A stretch of 64,000 bases of DNA from JACDCA01 sp963810305 (GCA_963810305.1 CAWEMY010000001.1:124001-188000), one strand, 5' to 3'. Shown: positions 26,654 to 37,545, counted from the stretch's first letter. Numbers and translations: made by a program. The notes: a model not told the origin generated them from the letters alone.

Positions 26654-27793
26654 CTACACGAAGACCTGAAGAATCTCGTTTGCGATAAGCATGCCGTCCC
26701 GGCTCAGACGCAGAACCGGGCCCTCCGACACAAGGAAGCGTCCCTCGAGGAACGGCTGCAGTCGGTCCCAGTACCGTTCCCTGACATCGATGCCATATCG
26801 GGCCGAAATCTCCTCCACATTCACACCGCCGGCGAGTCTCAACCCGGTAAACATTGCCTCCTCGAGCCGCTCGCTTACGGGCATGTCCCGCCGTTCCGAT
26901 CGGACCGACCCACCCGCTGTCAGGCGGTCGATATAGTCGGCCGTGGCGGAGACATTCTTCCAACGAACGCCGGCGACGGTTGAATGTGCGCCGCAGCCAA
27001 ACCCGAGCCACTCGCCGTCCTGCCAGTATTTGAGGTTGTGGCGCGACATCCGGCCGGGCAGCGAGACGTTTGAGATCTCGTACTGGCTGTATCCCGCCTC
27101 CTCGAGCCGATCGAAGCTCCAGAGATACATCTCCGCTGCGTCATCATCGGGCGCGAGCGACCATCCGCCGCGCGCCATGTCTTCCTTCAGCGGCGCGTTG
27201 GGATACAGCTCCAGCAGATAAAGCGAGGCATGCTCCGGCCGGACGTCGATCAGTGATTCGACGCTCTCTCGCCAGTTTTCGCGCGTCTGTTGCGGCAGCC
27301 ACATCATGAGATCCAGGCTGATGTTGTCGAACCCGGCGGCGCGCGCCTCACCCACTGCCGCCCGGGCGCGATTCGCCGAATGAATCCGTCCCAGCCGCGC
27401 GAGCTCCTCGTCGCGAAACGACTGGACGCCGAAGCTTAGGCGATTGACACCCGCGGCGCGGAATTGTTCCATTCGTTCCGCCGACGACGTCTCCGGGTTG
27501 GTCTCGAGGGTGATCTCGGCGTCCGGCGCCAGGTCGAAGCTCTCGCGGCAGGCTGTGATGAGCCTCTGAATCTCGGATGGATCCAGGAGCGACGGCGTTC
27601 CGCCGCCAAAGAAAATGGTGTCGGCCTGCGGTGAGCCTGTCGAAGCCGCGTGTCCCCGCGCGCCGGAGCGGATCTCACGTTCCAACGCGGCAACGTAGCG
27701 ATCCTTCAGCCCGGACTCAAACAGCCCGCGATTGAAGTTGCAGTAGTTGCAAATGGCCGAACAGAAGGGAATGTGGAGGTACAACCCCAGCAT
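26654..27793 (-). CDS. hemW: HemW-type radical SAM heme chaperone
   Basis: A 379-residue coproporphyrinogen-oxidase-like radical SAM protein. The N-terminal LYLHIPFCSAICNYCNF supplies CX3CX2C with the CNYC arrangement of HemW; it lacks the extra HemN cysteine. GGGTPSLL, ETNPET and GVNRLSFGVQSF bind SAM, and the C-terminal winged-helix HemN_C region contains MFTGLRLAGGVN. HemW inserts heme into target proteins rather than oxidising coproporphyrinogen. Length is typical and the frame is intact. An inverted octamer array lies directly upstream of the start. Confidence 0.9.
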   Translation of the reverse strand: MLGLYLHIPFCSAICNYCNFNRGLFESGLKDRYVAALEREIRSGARGHAASTGSPQADTIFFGGGTPSLLDPSEIQRLITACRESFDLAPDAEITLETNPETSSAERMEQFRAAGVNRLSFGVQSFRDEELARLGRIHSANRARAAVGEARAAGFDNISLDLMMWLPQQTRENWRESVESLIDVRPEHASLYLLELYPNAPLKEDMARGGWSLAPDDDAAEMYLWSFDRLEEAGYSQYEISNVSLPGRMSRHNLKYWQDGEWLGFGCGAHSTVAGVRWKNVSATADYIDRLTAGGSVRSERRDMPVSERLEEAMFTGLRLAGGVNVEEISARYGIDVRERYWDRLQPFLEGRFLVSEGPVLRLSRDGMLIANEILQVFV

Positions 27794-27810
27794 CGGAGAA
27801 ACCTGCAGAA

Positions 27811-27872
27811 GATCAGGAGATCAGGAGTATTTTCTTTAAAAACAAGAATCCTGATCTCCTATTCTCCTGTGA
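27811..27872. repeat. Inverted octamer array, GATCAGGA type, with A-rich loop
   Basis: GATCAGGA twice (27811-27826), then a loop containing ATTTTCTTTAAAAACAAGAA, then TCCTGATC, TCCTATTC, TCCTGTGA (27849-27872). It is a near copy of the element at 16173-16260. Confidence 0.78.
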
Positions 27873-27881
27873 TGCACTGAC

Positions 27882-28729
27882 CTACGACCCGGCCTTACCT
27901 CCGGTCCAGCCCAGGTCGCGCTTTCCGGCGGTCGGCTCTTTCATCTGCGCCCGGATCGGGCCCTTGGCACGGGCCGGAAGCGTCCGGCGGTTCGGTTTCA
28001 TCTTCCACATGGTGACGAGATCGTCGACCCCGCCATTCGGGGGCAGATGCGCGGTAGTCGGCGCCGTCGAACTCGAGAAACTCGCACATTTCGTGCAGCC
28101 GCGAGTGAATACGGAATCCGATCCGCGCCTTCAGGCAATCCGGATCCGCATCGTCCGGCGTGTCATCGTAGTTGGAGGTGAAGATCGTGTGCCGCCGCTC
28201 GTTGTAGCGCGTGTTGACGATCAGGTTCATCGTCTCTTCGACCCATTCCGACGTCTTCTCGGAACCCATGTCATCGAGGACGAGCAGGTCCGCGTCCATC
28301 ACCGGACGAAGAACGTCCATTTCGGCCGCTCGCACCAGCGGATTGTAGGTGCTGCGAATAACGCGGCAGCAGATCGCGGGTGTCGTAGAAGAGCCCGCGC
28401 GCGCCGCGCGTGAGAATCACGCGACGCAGCACCGCGACGGCGAGATGTGTCTTGCCGATGCCGGGCGGGCCGATGAGGCACAGCCCTTTCGGGATCGCCG
28501 GGAATTCGTCAGCGAAGCGCTTCGCGTGACGAACGGCGCCGAGCAGCTTCTCGTTGGGGTAAGTAACGAAGGATTCGAGCTCGCAGCGCCGATAGCGCGG
28601 CGGAATGCGCGCTTCGTCGAGCTACCGCGCCGCGATGCCTTCACGCCAGCAGTCGCATCGGACGACCCGCCGGACACCGTCGGTATCAACGGCCTTCCAT
28701 CCGGTGTCGTCGCAAAGAGCGCAGCCCAT
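27882..28729 (-). pseudogene. DnaC/IstB-like ATP-binding protein with one in-frame stop and two frameshifts
   Basis: Reading from ATG 28729 gives a Cys-rich start, MGCALCDDTGWK, then VRCDCWREGIAAR, followed by an in-frame TAG. The same frame then continues LDEARIPPRYRRCELESF, GLCLIGPPGIGKTHLAV (Walker A) and GLFYDTRDLL. It shifts frame into RAAEMDVLRPVMDADLLVLD, DMGSEKTSEW (Walker B region) and NTRYNERRHTIFTSNYDD. It shifts once more near 28050 to LPPNGGVDDLVTMWKMKPN, with a stop at 27882. This is the DnaC/DnaI helicase-loader-like fold with an N-terminal zinc motif. The TAG replaces what homologues would have as Leu. It is damaged or carries three sequencing errors. Confidence 0.7.
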
Positions 28730-28744
28730 GAAGAGAACAGATTG

Positions 28745-28779
28745 TAATCCCTAATCCCTGATCCCTAATCCCTGATCTA
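28745..28779. repeat. Heptamer array, TAATCCC/TGATCCC x 5
   Basis: Units TAATCCC, TAATCCC, TGATCCC, TAATCCC, TGATCTA are contiguous, just upstream of the DnaC-like start codon. Confidence 0.72.
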
Positions 28780-28782
28780 GGC

Positions 28783-28853
28783 GAATCGCGGATCCCGATC
28801 AATCACGGCGATCGAGATTCGGATGATCTCGTGGATCGGGATCGGCGATTCAG
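28783..28853. repeat. 18-bp inverted repeat between hspR and the DnaC-like gene
   Basis: GAATCGCGGATCCCGATC (28783-28800) pairs with GATCGGGATCGGCGATTC (28836-28853) with one mismatch. The spacer is rich in GATC/ATCTCG. It is adjacent to the heptamer array, and the element ends close to the hspR stop. It may terminate the dnaK operon. Confidence 0.68.
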
Positions 28854-28868
28854 GCGATCAGGGATCGC

Positions 28869-29306
28869 TCAGGCTTTTTTTTCGACGTGCTCCGCTTCCA
28901 CCGTTGTTTCAGTTCGGGATGTCACTGAGGAGCGGACGAGGTCGGTCGGTGAGGATTTGACCAGCGCGGTGCTGAGACGCTGCTCCCACTCGCCGAGGCC
29001 GCGCGACAGCTCGTGCTTCACGTACTCCATGAACTCGTTCACCTCGCGCTGCATCGCTTCGATCTTCGACCGCATGTTGAGGATGATCTCCACCCCCGCG
29101 AGGTTGACGCCGAGATCGCGCGTCAGCGAAAGAATCGTCTCGAGCCGTTCGAGGTCCTCTTCGGAGTAGAGGCGCGTATTACCCTCGGTCCGTGAGGGTT
29201 TCAGCAGGCCTTCGCGCTCGTACAGGCGCAGTGTCTGCGGGTGGATGTTGTACTTCTGCGCCACCGCGCTGATCATGAAATACGCCCGTCCGCCACGTTT
29301 GACCAT
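28869..29306 (-). CDS. hspR: HspR-type MerR-family heat-shock repressor
   Basis: A 145-residue MerR-family regulator. The winged-helix region is YFMISAVAQKYNIHPQTLRL, YEREGLLKPSRTEGNTRLYS and EEDLERLETILSL, followed by a coiled-coil helix (IEAMQREVNEFMEYVKHEL) and a variable tail. HspR represses the dnaK operon, using DnaK as co-repressor. The ATG at 29306 was chosen because it follows the dnaJ stop by one base (TGA-A-ATG). The order dnaK-dnaJ-hspR is autoregulatory. No cysteine or ligand site is obvious in the tail. Confidence 0.88.
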   Translation of the reverse strand: MVKRGGRAYFMISAVAQKYNIHPQTLRLYEREGLLKPSRTEGNTRLYSEEDLERLETILSLTRDLGVNLAGVEIILNMRSKIEAMQREVNEFMEYVKHELSRGLGEWEQRLSTALVKSSPTDLVRSSVTSRTETTVEAEHVEKKA

Positions 29307-29307
29307 T

Positions 29308-30413
29308 TCAGTCTTCCGCCTTGAACGTCTCGTGGAGTCCGCGCCTGACGTCGCCGGCATTGAGACGCGCGAACTCTTTCAGCAATTCCTTCGAACGCTC
29401 GTCCAGCGATCCAGGCAATGCCAGCCGCACCTCGATCCACAGATCGCCGCGCTCACCGGCGGCGTTCGGAGCCCCGCGGCCGCTTGCCCGGATGCGGCGT
29501 CCGGCCTGGGTGCCGGGCGGAATGCGAATCTGCACCGGTCCATCAATGAACGGGACCTCGATGCGCGCGCCGAGCGCCGCCTCGTGGACCGCAACCGGCA
29601 CCGGCATGTGCAAGTCATCGCCGTCACGGCGGATCACCTCGTGCGGTCTGACCTGGATGTCGACGTAAAGGTCTCCGTGACGTCCGCCGAGCCGTCCGGC
29701 GTGCCCCTGCTCACGGATCCGCAGACGCGCGCCGTCACGTACGGCCGGGGGAATGCTCACGGTGATCGGTTCGCTTCTCACCGCCCGCCCCTGGCCCGCG
29801 CACGATGAGCAGCGACGCTGCTTCTCACGGCCGCTGCCGGCACAGGCCGCGCAATCCCTGGTGAACACCATGTGGCGCCGCGCCCAGCGCACCTGCCCGG
29901 CCCCGCGGCATTGCGGGCAGCTGCCGCCGGCGGTCATGACTTCACCCGCCCCTTCACACGCCGCGCACGGCACCTGCCGGGTGACGACAACCTGCCGTTC
30001 CACACCACGAAATGCCGCTTCGAACGACAAGCTGATTGCGACATAAAGATCGGCGCCAGTCTCCTGTCGCGCACGGTCGATGTGAGCCGCAGGGTGAAGG
30101 ACGTCGGCGAACAACTCGGAGAACGTCGCGGCCTCCGGCCCGTGGACGGTCGCGGTGAAATCGAATCCGGTGAATTCGAGCGAGGAAGCGGCGATGTTCG
30201 AGGTCCGCAGACCCGACGGCGTCGTAATAACGACGACGCTCAGGATCGACCAGCGTTTCGTAAGCTTCCGAGATCTGCTGAAACAGCGCTTCCGATTCCG
30301 GGTCACCGGGATTCAAACCCGGATGATGCCGACGCGCGAGTCTTCGGTATGCCCGCTTGATATCGGACACGCTCGCTCCAGGCGACGACGCCGAGAATGG
30401 AATAGAAATCCAT
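29308..30413 (-). CDS. dnaJ: DnaJ-type co-chaperone with HPG instead of HPD; two frameshifts
   Basis: ATG 30413 starts MDFYSILGV. A frameshift about 25 bases later leads into SVSDIKRAYRRLARRHHPGL, the J-domain, where the invariant HPD tripeptide reads HPG. A second shift near 30220 leads to a Gly-poor linker, a zinc domain with four CxxCxGxG repeats (CAACEGAG, CPQCRGAG, CAACAGSG, CSSCAGQG), and two C-terminal substrate domains ending KELLKEFARLNAGDV. HPD is needed to stimulate DnaK ATPase, so the Asp-to-Gly change is notable. It sits between dnaK and hspR in one operon. Confidence 0.85.
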
Positions 30414-30478
30414 GATGCTTGCCGGAGCGCGGGATGCGCGGTGCGGAATGCGAAACACCCGTGAATCCCGGGTTTTCC

Positions 30479-30513
30479 GAGCCCCGAGCCCCGAGTCCCT
30501 AGCCCCGAGCCCC
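30479..30513. repeat. Heptamer array, GAGCCCC x 5
   Basis: GAGCCCC, GAGCCCC, GAGTCCC, TAGCCCC, GAGCCCC lie between the dnaK stop and dnaJ start. A run of GGGATGCG/GGAATGCG units precedes it at 30428-30452. Confidence 0.7.
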
Positions 30514-30518
30514 GGACA

Positions 30519-32435
<1,917 letters not shown>

Positions 32436-32455
32436 TGTTTTGACGCCCCTTACGG

Positions 32456-32476
32456 GCTCTCCCTCTGTCGGAGAGC
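32456..32476. promoter_or_regulatory. 7-7-7 inverted repeat in the dnaK leader, candidate HspR or hairpin site
   Basis: GCTCTCC, seven bases, GGAGAGC lies between the promoter and the dnaK start. The 7-7-7 spacing is that of the HAIR operator, but the sequence does not match CTTGAGT-N7-ACTCAAG, so it could equally be an RNA hairpin. Confidence 0.4.
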
Positions 32477-32496
32477 GAAAACTTTACAACATCGTT

Positions 32497-32525
32497 AGTA
32501 TAAAATGTGAGCGTATTCGTGTCAA
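32497..32525 (-). promoter_or_regulatory. Strong sigma-70-type promoter of the dnaK operon
   Basis: On the minus strand TTGACA (32525-32520) and TATACT (32502-32497) are separated by exactly 17 bases. The -35 box is a perfect match and the -10 box has 5 of 6. This places the start of transcription about 55 bases upstream of the dnaK ATG, just ahead of the 7-7-7 inverted repeat. Confidence 0.78.
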
Positions 32526-32673
32526 TAGACGGTGGTGACCGGCCCTTTAGCGGGCCAAATTGGCGGCCAAAAAACGTGGCTGTCCCCGTTTTCCGCTATA
32601 CTGGCGCTTGCCAGCCCTGCCACTGAACGGTTGCCGCCGTTCACGGGAACCGTGCTTCCCAGTTGAGGTCACT

Positions 32674-34207
32674 ATGGTTCGCCGTCATGCCGTTGTCGCC
32701 TCCGGATCGATCCTGCTTGCGCTAGCGTTTTCAAGCTCCGCATACGCGCAGGATCCCCCGAGAGAAGCCGAGACGCCGGCCCACATTTCTCTTGTCGAAG
32801 GCGTTGCCGTGCTCGAGCGGGACGGCAGCACTGACAATGCGCCCGCCAATATGGTGTTGTTGGCTGGCGACCGCATTCGCACGCGCGTCGGCCGCGTCGA
32901 GATCCTTTTTGCCGACGGCAGCACGCTGCACCTCGATCACAATTCGGCGATCGATCTGCAATCAGACGAACTCGTGCGCCTCCTCGACGGCCGCGTCAGG
33001 CTGTCGATCCCGGCACTGGCGCGCGACGTGTCGTATCGCATCGACGGGCCGCACGCGTGGGCGCAGATTTCGCAGCCGGGCGAGTACCGCGCCGCGGTGA
33101 TTCAGAACGCCGGCGCCAGCGGAGCTGGAGTTCGCGGTGCTTCGCGGCAGCGCCGAGCTGACGAATGAAGGCGGACGCACGACACTGCGAGCTGGCGAGC
33201 GCGCCTTCGCCCGCGCCGACGCAGCTCCCTCACATGCCTACGTCTTCAACTCAGCGTCCTGGGATCCGTTCGACCGCTGGTCCGAAGCACGGCGCAGTGA
33301 ACGATTGGGTGTCTCTACTCAGTACCTCCCGGCCGAAGTGCGGCCGTATGCCGGGACGCTGGATCGTTACGGTTCGTGGGAGTACGAGTCTTCGTATGGG
33401 TACGTGTGGTACCCACGCGTTGATTACGGCTGGCGCCCCTATTACCACGGCCGCTGGTCGTCGCTTCGCCCGTACGGCTGGACATGGATTGGCTCGGACC
33501 CGTGGGGCTGGCCGACGCACCACTACGGACGGTGGGGCGTCTCGACCCGAGGCTCGTGGTACTGGATCCCCGGGCGCTCATGGTCGCCGGCGTGGGTTTC
33601 GTGGGGACATGCGCCTGGCTACGTGAGCTGGTGCCCGCTTGGCTTCAATAATCGTCCAGTGTTCCAGATCGGGGTCGGCGGCCATTTCGGGTACGACCCC
33701 TGGCGCGCGTGGACGGTGATCCCGCAACGCGACTTCGGTGTCGGTTTCGTGCATCGCCGCGTCCTCGTCGGTTCCGCGATCGATGCACGCACTCGCAGCG
33801 CCTTCACATACGGCGACAGGGCGCCGGTCATCACGGGTCACGCGGTGTCCAGAGGATCCTCGGCCGCACCAATTCGCGTTGCCGGCACTGCCACTGCGCG
33901 CCGCGGTACGGCTCCGCTCCTCACCAATCGTGGAACGGCAATCCAGACGCTGCCCGCTCAACCGCGCCGACTCGCGTCGTCGACATCACGCGCCGCCCAT
34001 CGTCCTCACCCGCCGGTGATCGCACGGACGTCAGGACGCGATCGCACGACGCCCGACCGACCGCTCATCCGTTCGGAACGAGTCGAGCGAAGCGCTCGGC
34101 CGGCCGCGGCAGTCGAGTACGGTTTACCTCGCCAGGACCGACGCATTCTCGCACCGAACCCTCAGCAATCCGGGACGGGTATCCGGCGGCATCAGCCGAA
34201 CTCCTGA
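32674..34207 (+). CDS. FecR-domain / DUF6600 envelope protein, frameshifted, C-terminus uncertain
   Basis: ATG 32674 follows TTGAGG. The signal peptide (VVASGSILLALAFSSSAYA) leads into a FecR-type domain with VEGVAVLERDGS, VLLAGDRIRTRVGRVEILF and LLDGRVRLSIPAL. The frame breaks near 33125 and continues as LRGSAELTNEGGRTTLRAGE, a DUF6600-like region extremely rich in Trp, Tyr and Gly (YGYVWYPRVDYGWRPYYHGR, YGWTWIGSDPWGWPTHHYG). A long Arg/Ser/Pro-rich low-complexity tail follows. The frame stops at 34207, but a second frame stays open to about 34542, so a further indel is likely. It is exported; the family is common in Acidobacteria and of unknown role. Confidence 0.75.
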
Positions 34208-34545
34208 CATCTACGACCGGCGCAGCCCGCCGCCGATTGGCGATCTACGACTCCGCGTTCAGGGAGCGGCGCAGCCGTCGGAGGAGTCAGTTCGATCGTA
34301 CGCCAATCCACTGCGGCGATCGAGCGCAGCCAGCCGCGCGCTGAACGCCCGGCACCATCCGGTCGCCGGTCGGTCCGCAGCCGCAGGGCTCCGGCTCCGG
34401 AGCGAGGCGCTGCCCCGACGCGGTCCGCGCCACCATAGCGCGCCGCCGCATCAGCTGCGCCACCTTCGGGCGCGCACACGACCTGGGGCGACGCGCCGTC
34501 TCGCGGGCACAGCCGTCAGGCGCCCTGGCGGACGGGGGTAGGCGG

Positions 34546-34600
34546 TGCGCGGTTCGCAGGGCGCGGTTCGCAGGGCGCGGGTCGCGGGTAGTAGTTCATA
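34546..34600. repeat. Tandem GCGCGGT-TCGCAGG array upstream of the PBP1A gene
   Basis: Two copies of a 14-bp unit (GCGCGGT plus TCGCAGG) are followed by degraded 7-bp units GCGCGGG, TCGCGGG, TAGTAGT, TCATAGC, TCATAGT reaching the PBP1A start. No Shine-Dalgarno sequence is left. Confidence 0.6.
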
Positions 34601-34615
34601 GCTCATAGTTTCTTT

Positions 34616-36875
34616 ATGGCTCGAATCGCTGTACGCATCGCTCGTCGCGCCGGGATCGCACTGCTGTTCGTGATCGCCGCGATGCTTGGGATCGCAAGCG
34701 GTGTTCTCTTCGCGTTTGCCGATGACGGGGAAAAGATCTCCGCGCTCGACGACTATGCTCCGAGCACGATCACTCGTGTGTACGGCGCGCAAGGCGAGGT
34801 CGTCGGTGAGTTCGCGGTCCAGCGGCGCGAAATCATTTCCTACGAAGCCATCTCTCCCAAGCTCCGCCAGGCGATCTTCGCGGCTGAAGATGACGATTTC
34901 GAGCAGCACGTCGGCCTCAGCATTCCGCGGATCGCCGTCACGCTCGTCAAGGACATCATGGAGCGGCGCAAGGCCGGAGGTGCGAGCACCCTGACCCAGC
35001 AGCTTGCCCGCAAGCTGTTCCTGACCGACGAAAAAACGTGGGAACGCAAGGTCCGCGAGGCGATCCTTGCGATGCGCATCGAGAAGCGGTACACCAAGCG
35101 CGAGATCTTCACGCTCTACTGCAACCAGATGTATTTCGGCCACGGCGTGTACGGCGTCGAAGCCGCGTCGCGGCTTTACTTCGGCAAATCCGCCAAGGAC
35201 CTCGAGCTCGAAGAGGCTGCGCTGATTGCCGGGATTCTGCAGGGCAACGTCAAGCAGAGCCCGTACGTGAACATGGACGCCGCCATCCGGCGCCGTAATT
35301 ACACGCTCGGCAGGATGGCGGAGGTCGGGTACATCACGGCGGACGAAGCGGAGGCCGCGAAAAAGAAGCCGATCGTGCTGCGCGGCGAGGCAACGGGGCA
35401 CCAGTCGGTCGCGCCGTACTTCCTCGAAGAAATCCGCAAGGAGATCGAGCAGCGTTACGGCGCCAAGCAACTCTATGAGAACGGGCTGTCGATCCAGACC
35501 GCCTTCGACACCAGGCTCCAGGAAGCCGTCAATCGCGCGCTGGACGACGGGCTGCGTCGCATCGACCGGACGCGCGGCTGGCGGAAGCCGCGCCGCAACA
35601 TTGTCGCCGAAGGGCACAAGATCGAGACCTTCCGGCACGCGCGATGGGAACGGCCGATGGCCGACGGTCAGGTCGTGCCGGCGATCGTCACTGCGGCCGA
35701 TGGCGCGGTCATCACCGCGCGCGCCGGCGCGCTGACGGCAACGATCGACCGCCAGGGTTTCGCCTGGACGCGCAAGACGTCCCCGGCGCAGCTCGTGTCA
35801 CCCGGCGACTTGATCGAAGTCCGGCTCGCCGGCGTCAAGACCGACGCAAAGACGGCCAGTGGCTCCCTCGAGCAGCCGCCGGTCGTCGAGGGGGCGATTC
35901 TCGCGATCGACAATCGTACCGGACAGATTCGTGCTCTGACCGGCGGCTTCAGCTTCGAGCGAAGCAAGTTCAATCGCGCGACGCAGGCTTATCGACAGGT
36001 CGGATCCGCATTCAAGCCGATCGTCTACACCGCTGCGATCGATCGAGGATATACCCCGACCAGCCTGCTGCTGGACGCGCCGGTGAGCTTCAACGCCGGC
36101 GCCGGGCAGCCGCTCTACAGCCCGATGAATTACGACCGGACGTTCGAAGGTGAGATCACGCTGCGCCGCGCCCTCGAGCAGTCGCGCAACGTTCCCGCCG
36201 TCCGGATGATGGACCAGCTCGGTCCCCGCGCAGGTGATCCTCTTCGCGCGCCGCCTCGGCCTCGAATCGCCGCTGCCGCCGTATCTGCCGGTCGCACTCG
36301 GCGCCGCCGAAGCGACGCTGATGGAAATGACCAGCGCGTACTCGGTGTTCCCGAACCAGGGCGTCCGCATGAAGCCGTACTCGATCATCAAGGTGACCGA
36401 TCGTCAGGGCAACGTGCTGGAGGAGAACCGTCCAGAGCCGAAAGACGCGATCCGTGCCGACACGGCATTCGTCATGACCAACCTCCTCCGCGGCGTCGTC
36501 CAGCGAGGGACCGCAGCCAAGGCGTCCGCACTGAACTGGCCGCTCGCCGGCAAGACCGGGACGACCGACGACTACACCGACGCGTGGTTCATCGGCTTCG
36601 ATCCGGACATCACCGTCGGTGTGTGGCTCGGCCTCGATCAGAAAAAGCCGATCGGACGCAATCAGACCGGCTCGGAAGCCGCGCTCCCGATCTGGATCGA
36701 CGTGATGAAAGCCTGGATCGGCGATCGCAAGGATCCGCCGAAATTCGAACCGCCGGGCAACATCGTGTTCATGCTCGTCGACAAGGGCGGCGCCGCGTCC
36801 GAGGGCGCGCCCGGCTCGATCTCCGAAGCCTTCATCGCCGGCACCCAGCCCGGGTCGCTGAAAGACAAGCAGTAG
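34616..36875 (+). CDS. Class A penicillin-binding protein (PBP1A type), one frameshift
   Basis: About 752 residues. The N-terminal transmembrane anchor is GIALLFVIAAMLGIASGVLF. The glycosyltransferase domain has AIFAAEDDDFEQHVG (catalytic Glu) and GGASTLTQQLARKLFL. The transpeptidase domain has VGSAFKP (SxxK serine), QSRNVPAV (SxN) and, after a frameshift near 36230, LAGKTGTTDDYTDAWFIGF (KTG). It polymerises and crosslinks peptidoglycan at the inner-membrane surface. The frames rejoin as QVILFARRLGLESPL. The stop at 36873-36875 is two bases from the heptamer array that begins the four-helix-bundle cassette. Confidence 0.92.
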
Positions 36876-36877
36876 CT

Positions 36878-36948
36878 GATTGGGGATTGGCGATTGCGGA
36901 TTGTGGATTGACGGGTTGTGGATTGGGGATTGCGGATTGAAGATTTAG
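36878..36948. repeat. Left heptamer array of the cassette, GATTGNN x 10
   Basis: Ten units: GATTGGG, GATTGGC, GATTGCG, GATTGTG, GATTGAC, GGGTTGTG (8 bp), GATTGGG, GATTGCG, GATTGAA, GATTTAG. It begins two bases after the PBP1A stop. 36885-36902 (GATTGGCGATTGCGGATT) is exactly complementary to 37524-37541 in the right array. Confidence 0.85.
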
Positions 36949-37052
36949 CCAATTCGGGCGACCCCGGCGTTTGAGTTTCTTCACCCTTCCTGCGGCATCT
37001 CCTCGCTTTTCCTAACAAACTAATGCGGCCCGTTCGTTGCCTGACGTTCGGC

Positions 37053-37457
37053 ATGAACGAAAAGGCCGAAGCTTTGAAGAACCGGACGCACGACTTCTTT
37101 ATCCGCGTGATTCGATTCTGCCGGGACATCCCTCCCAGTACTGAAGGCGACAGTATCGTCGATCAACTCGTCGATTCCGCCGGGAGCACTGACAGTAATT
37201 ACAGGGCCGCCTGCAAGGCTCGCAGCAGGAAGGAATTCATCTCAAAGGTCGGAGTCGCCGCGGAGGAAGCGGACGAGTCACTGGGATGGCTGCAGTCTCT
37301 ACGCGACGCCCGGCTTGGAGACCTGGAACAACTTCCAGGCTTGATCAAGGAGGCCAATGAGCTGACCTCCATCTTCGTCAGCTCTCACAAGACCGCAAGC
37401 GCGCGTCTTGCCGCCGAGAGGGAGCAGCGTGCCAAACAGAAAAGGCGTCGCAGATGA
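37053..37457 (+). CDS. Four-helix-bundle protein of the S23 / 23S rRNA intervening-sequence (Avd-like) family
   Basis: About 134 residues from ATG 37053, or 144 from ATG 37023. The pattern LKNRTHDFFIRVIRFCRDIP, IVDQLVDSAGSTDSNYRAAC, RSRKEFISKVGVAAEEADES and LGWLQSL matches the S23/TIGR02436 family, which folds as four helices and forms pentamers. It ends in a very basic tail (REQRAKQKRRRR), suggesting nucleic-acid binding. Relatives are encoded in 23S rRNA intervening sequences and include Avd of diversity-generating retroelements. No reverse transcriptase lies in the window. The gene is the only one between two inverted GATTGNN/NNCAATC arrays, so I read it as the cargo or driver of a small mobile cassette. 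Confidence 0.82.
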   Translation: MNEKAEALKNRTHDFFIRVIRFCRDIPPSTEGDSIVDQLVDSAGSTDSNYRAACKARSRKEFISKVGVAAEEADESLGWLQSLRDARLGDLEQLPGLIKEANELTSIFVSSHKTASARLAAEREQRAKQKRRRR

Positions 37458-37469
37458 GGCCAAATCACT

Positions 37470-37545
37470 CGAATCGACAATCCGTCAATCCGTCAATCGA
37501 CAATCCGTCAATCGACAATCGCCAATCCGCAATCGCCAATCGGCC
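37470..37545. repeat. Right heptamer array of the cassette, NNCAATC type, inverted to the left array
   Basis: About ten units of 7-8 bp (CAATCCG, TCAATCGA, CAATCGC, CAATCCG, CAATCGC, CAATCGG) run up to the prfB stop codon. They are the reverse complement of the array at 36878-36948, with an 18-base exact match. Confidence 0.85.

Noticed and set aside
32539..32560. GGCCC-TTTAGC-GGGCC hairpin upstream of the FecR gene
   Set aside because: Only a 5-bp stem; common by chance at this GC content.
36878..37545. Considered a diversity-generating retroelement because of the Avd-like gene
   Set aside because: No reverse transcriptase, template repeat or variable repeat is present in the window.
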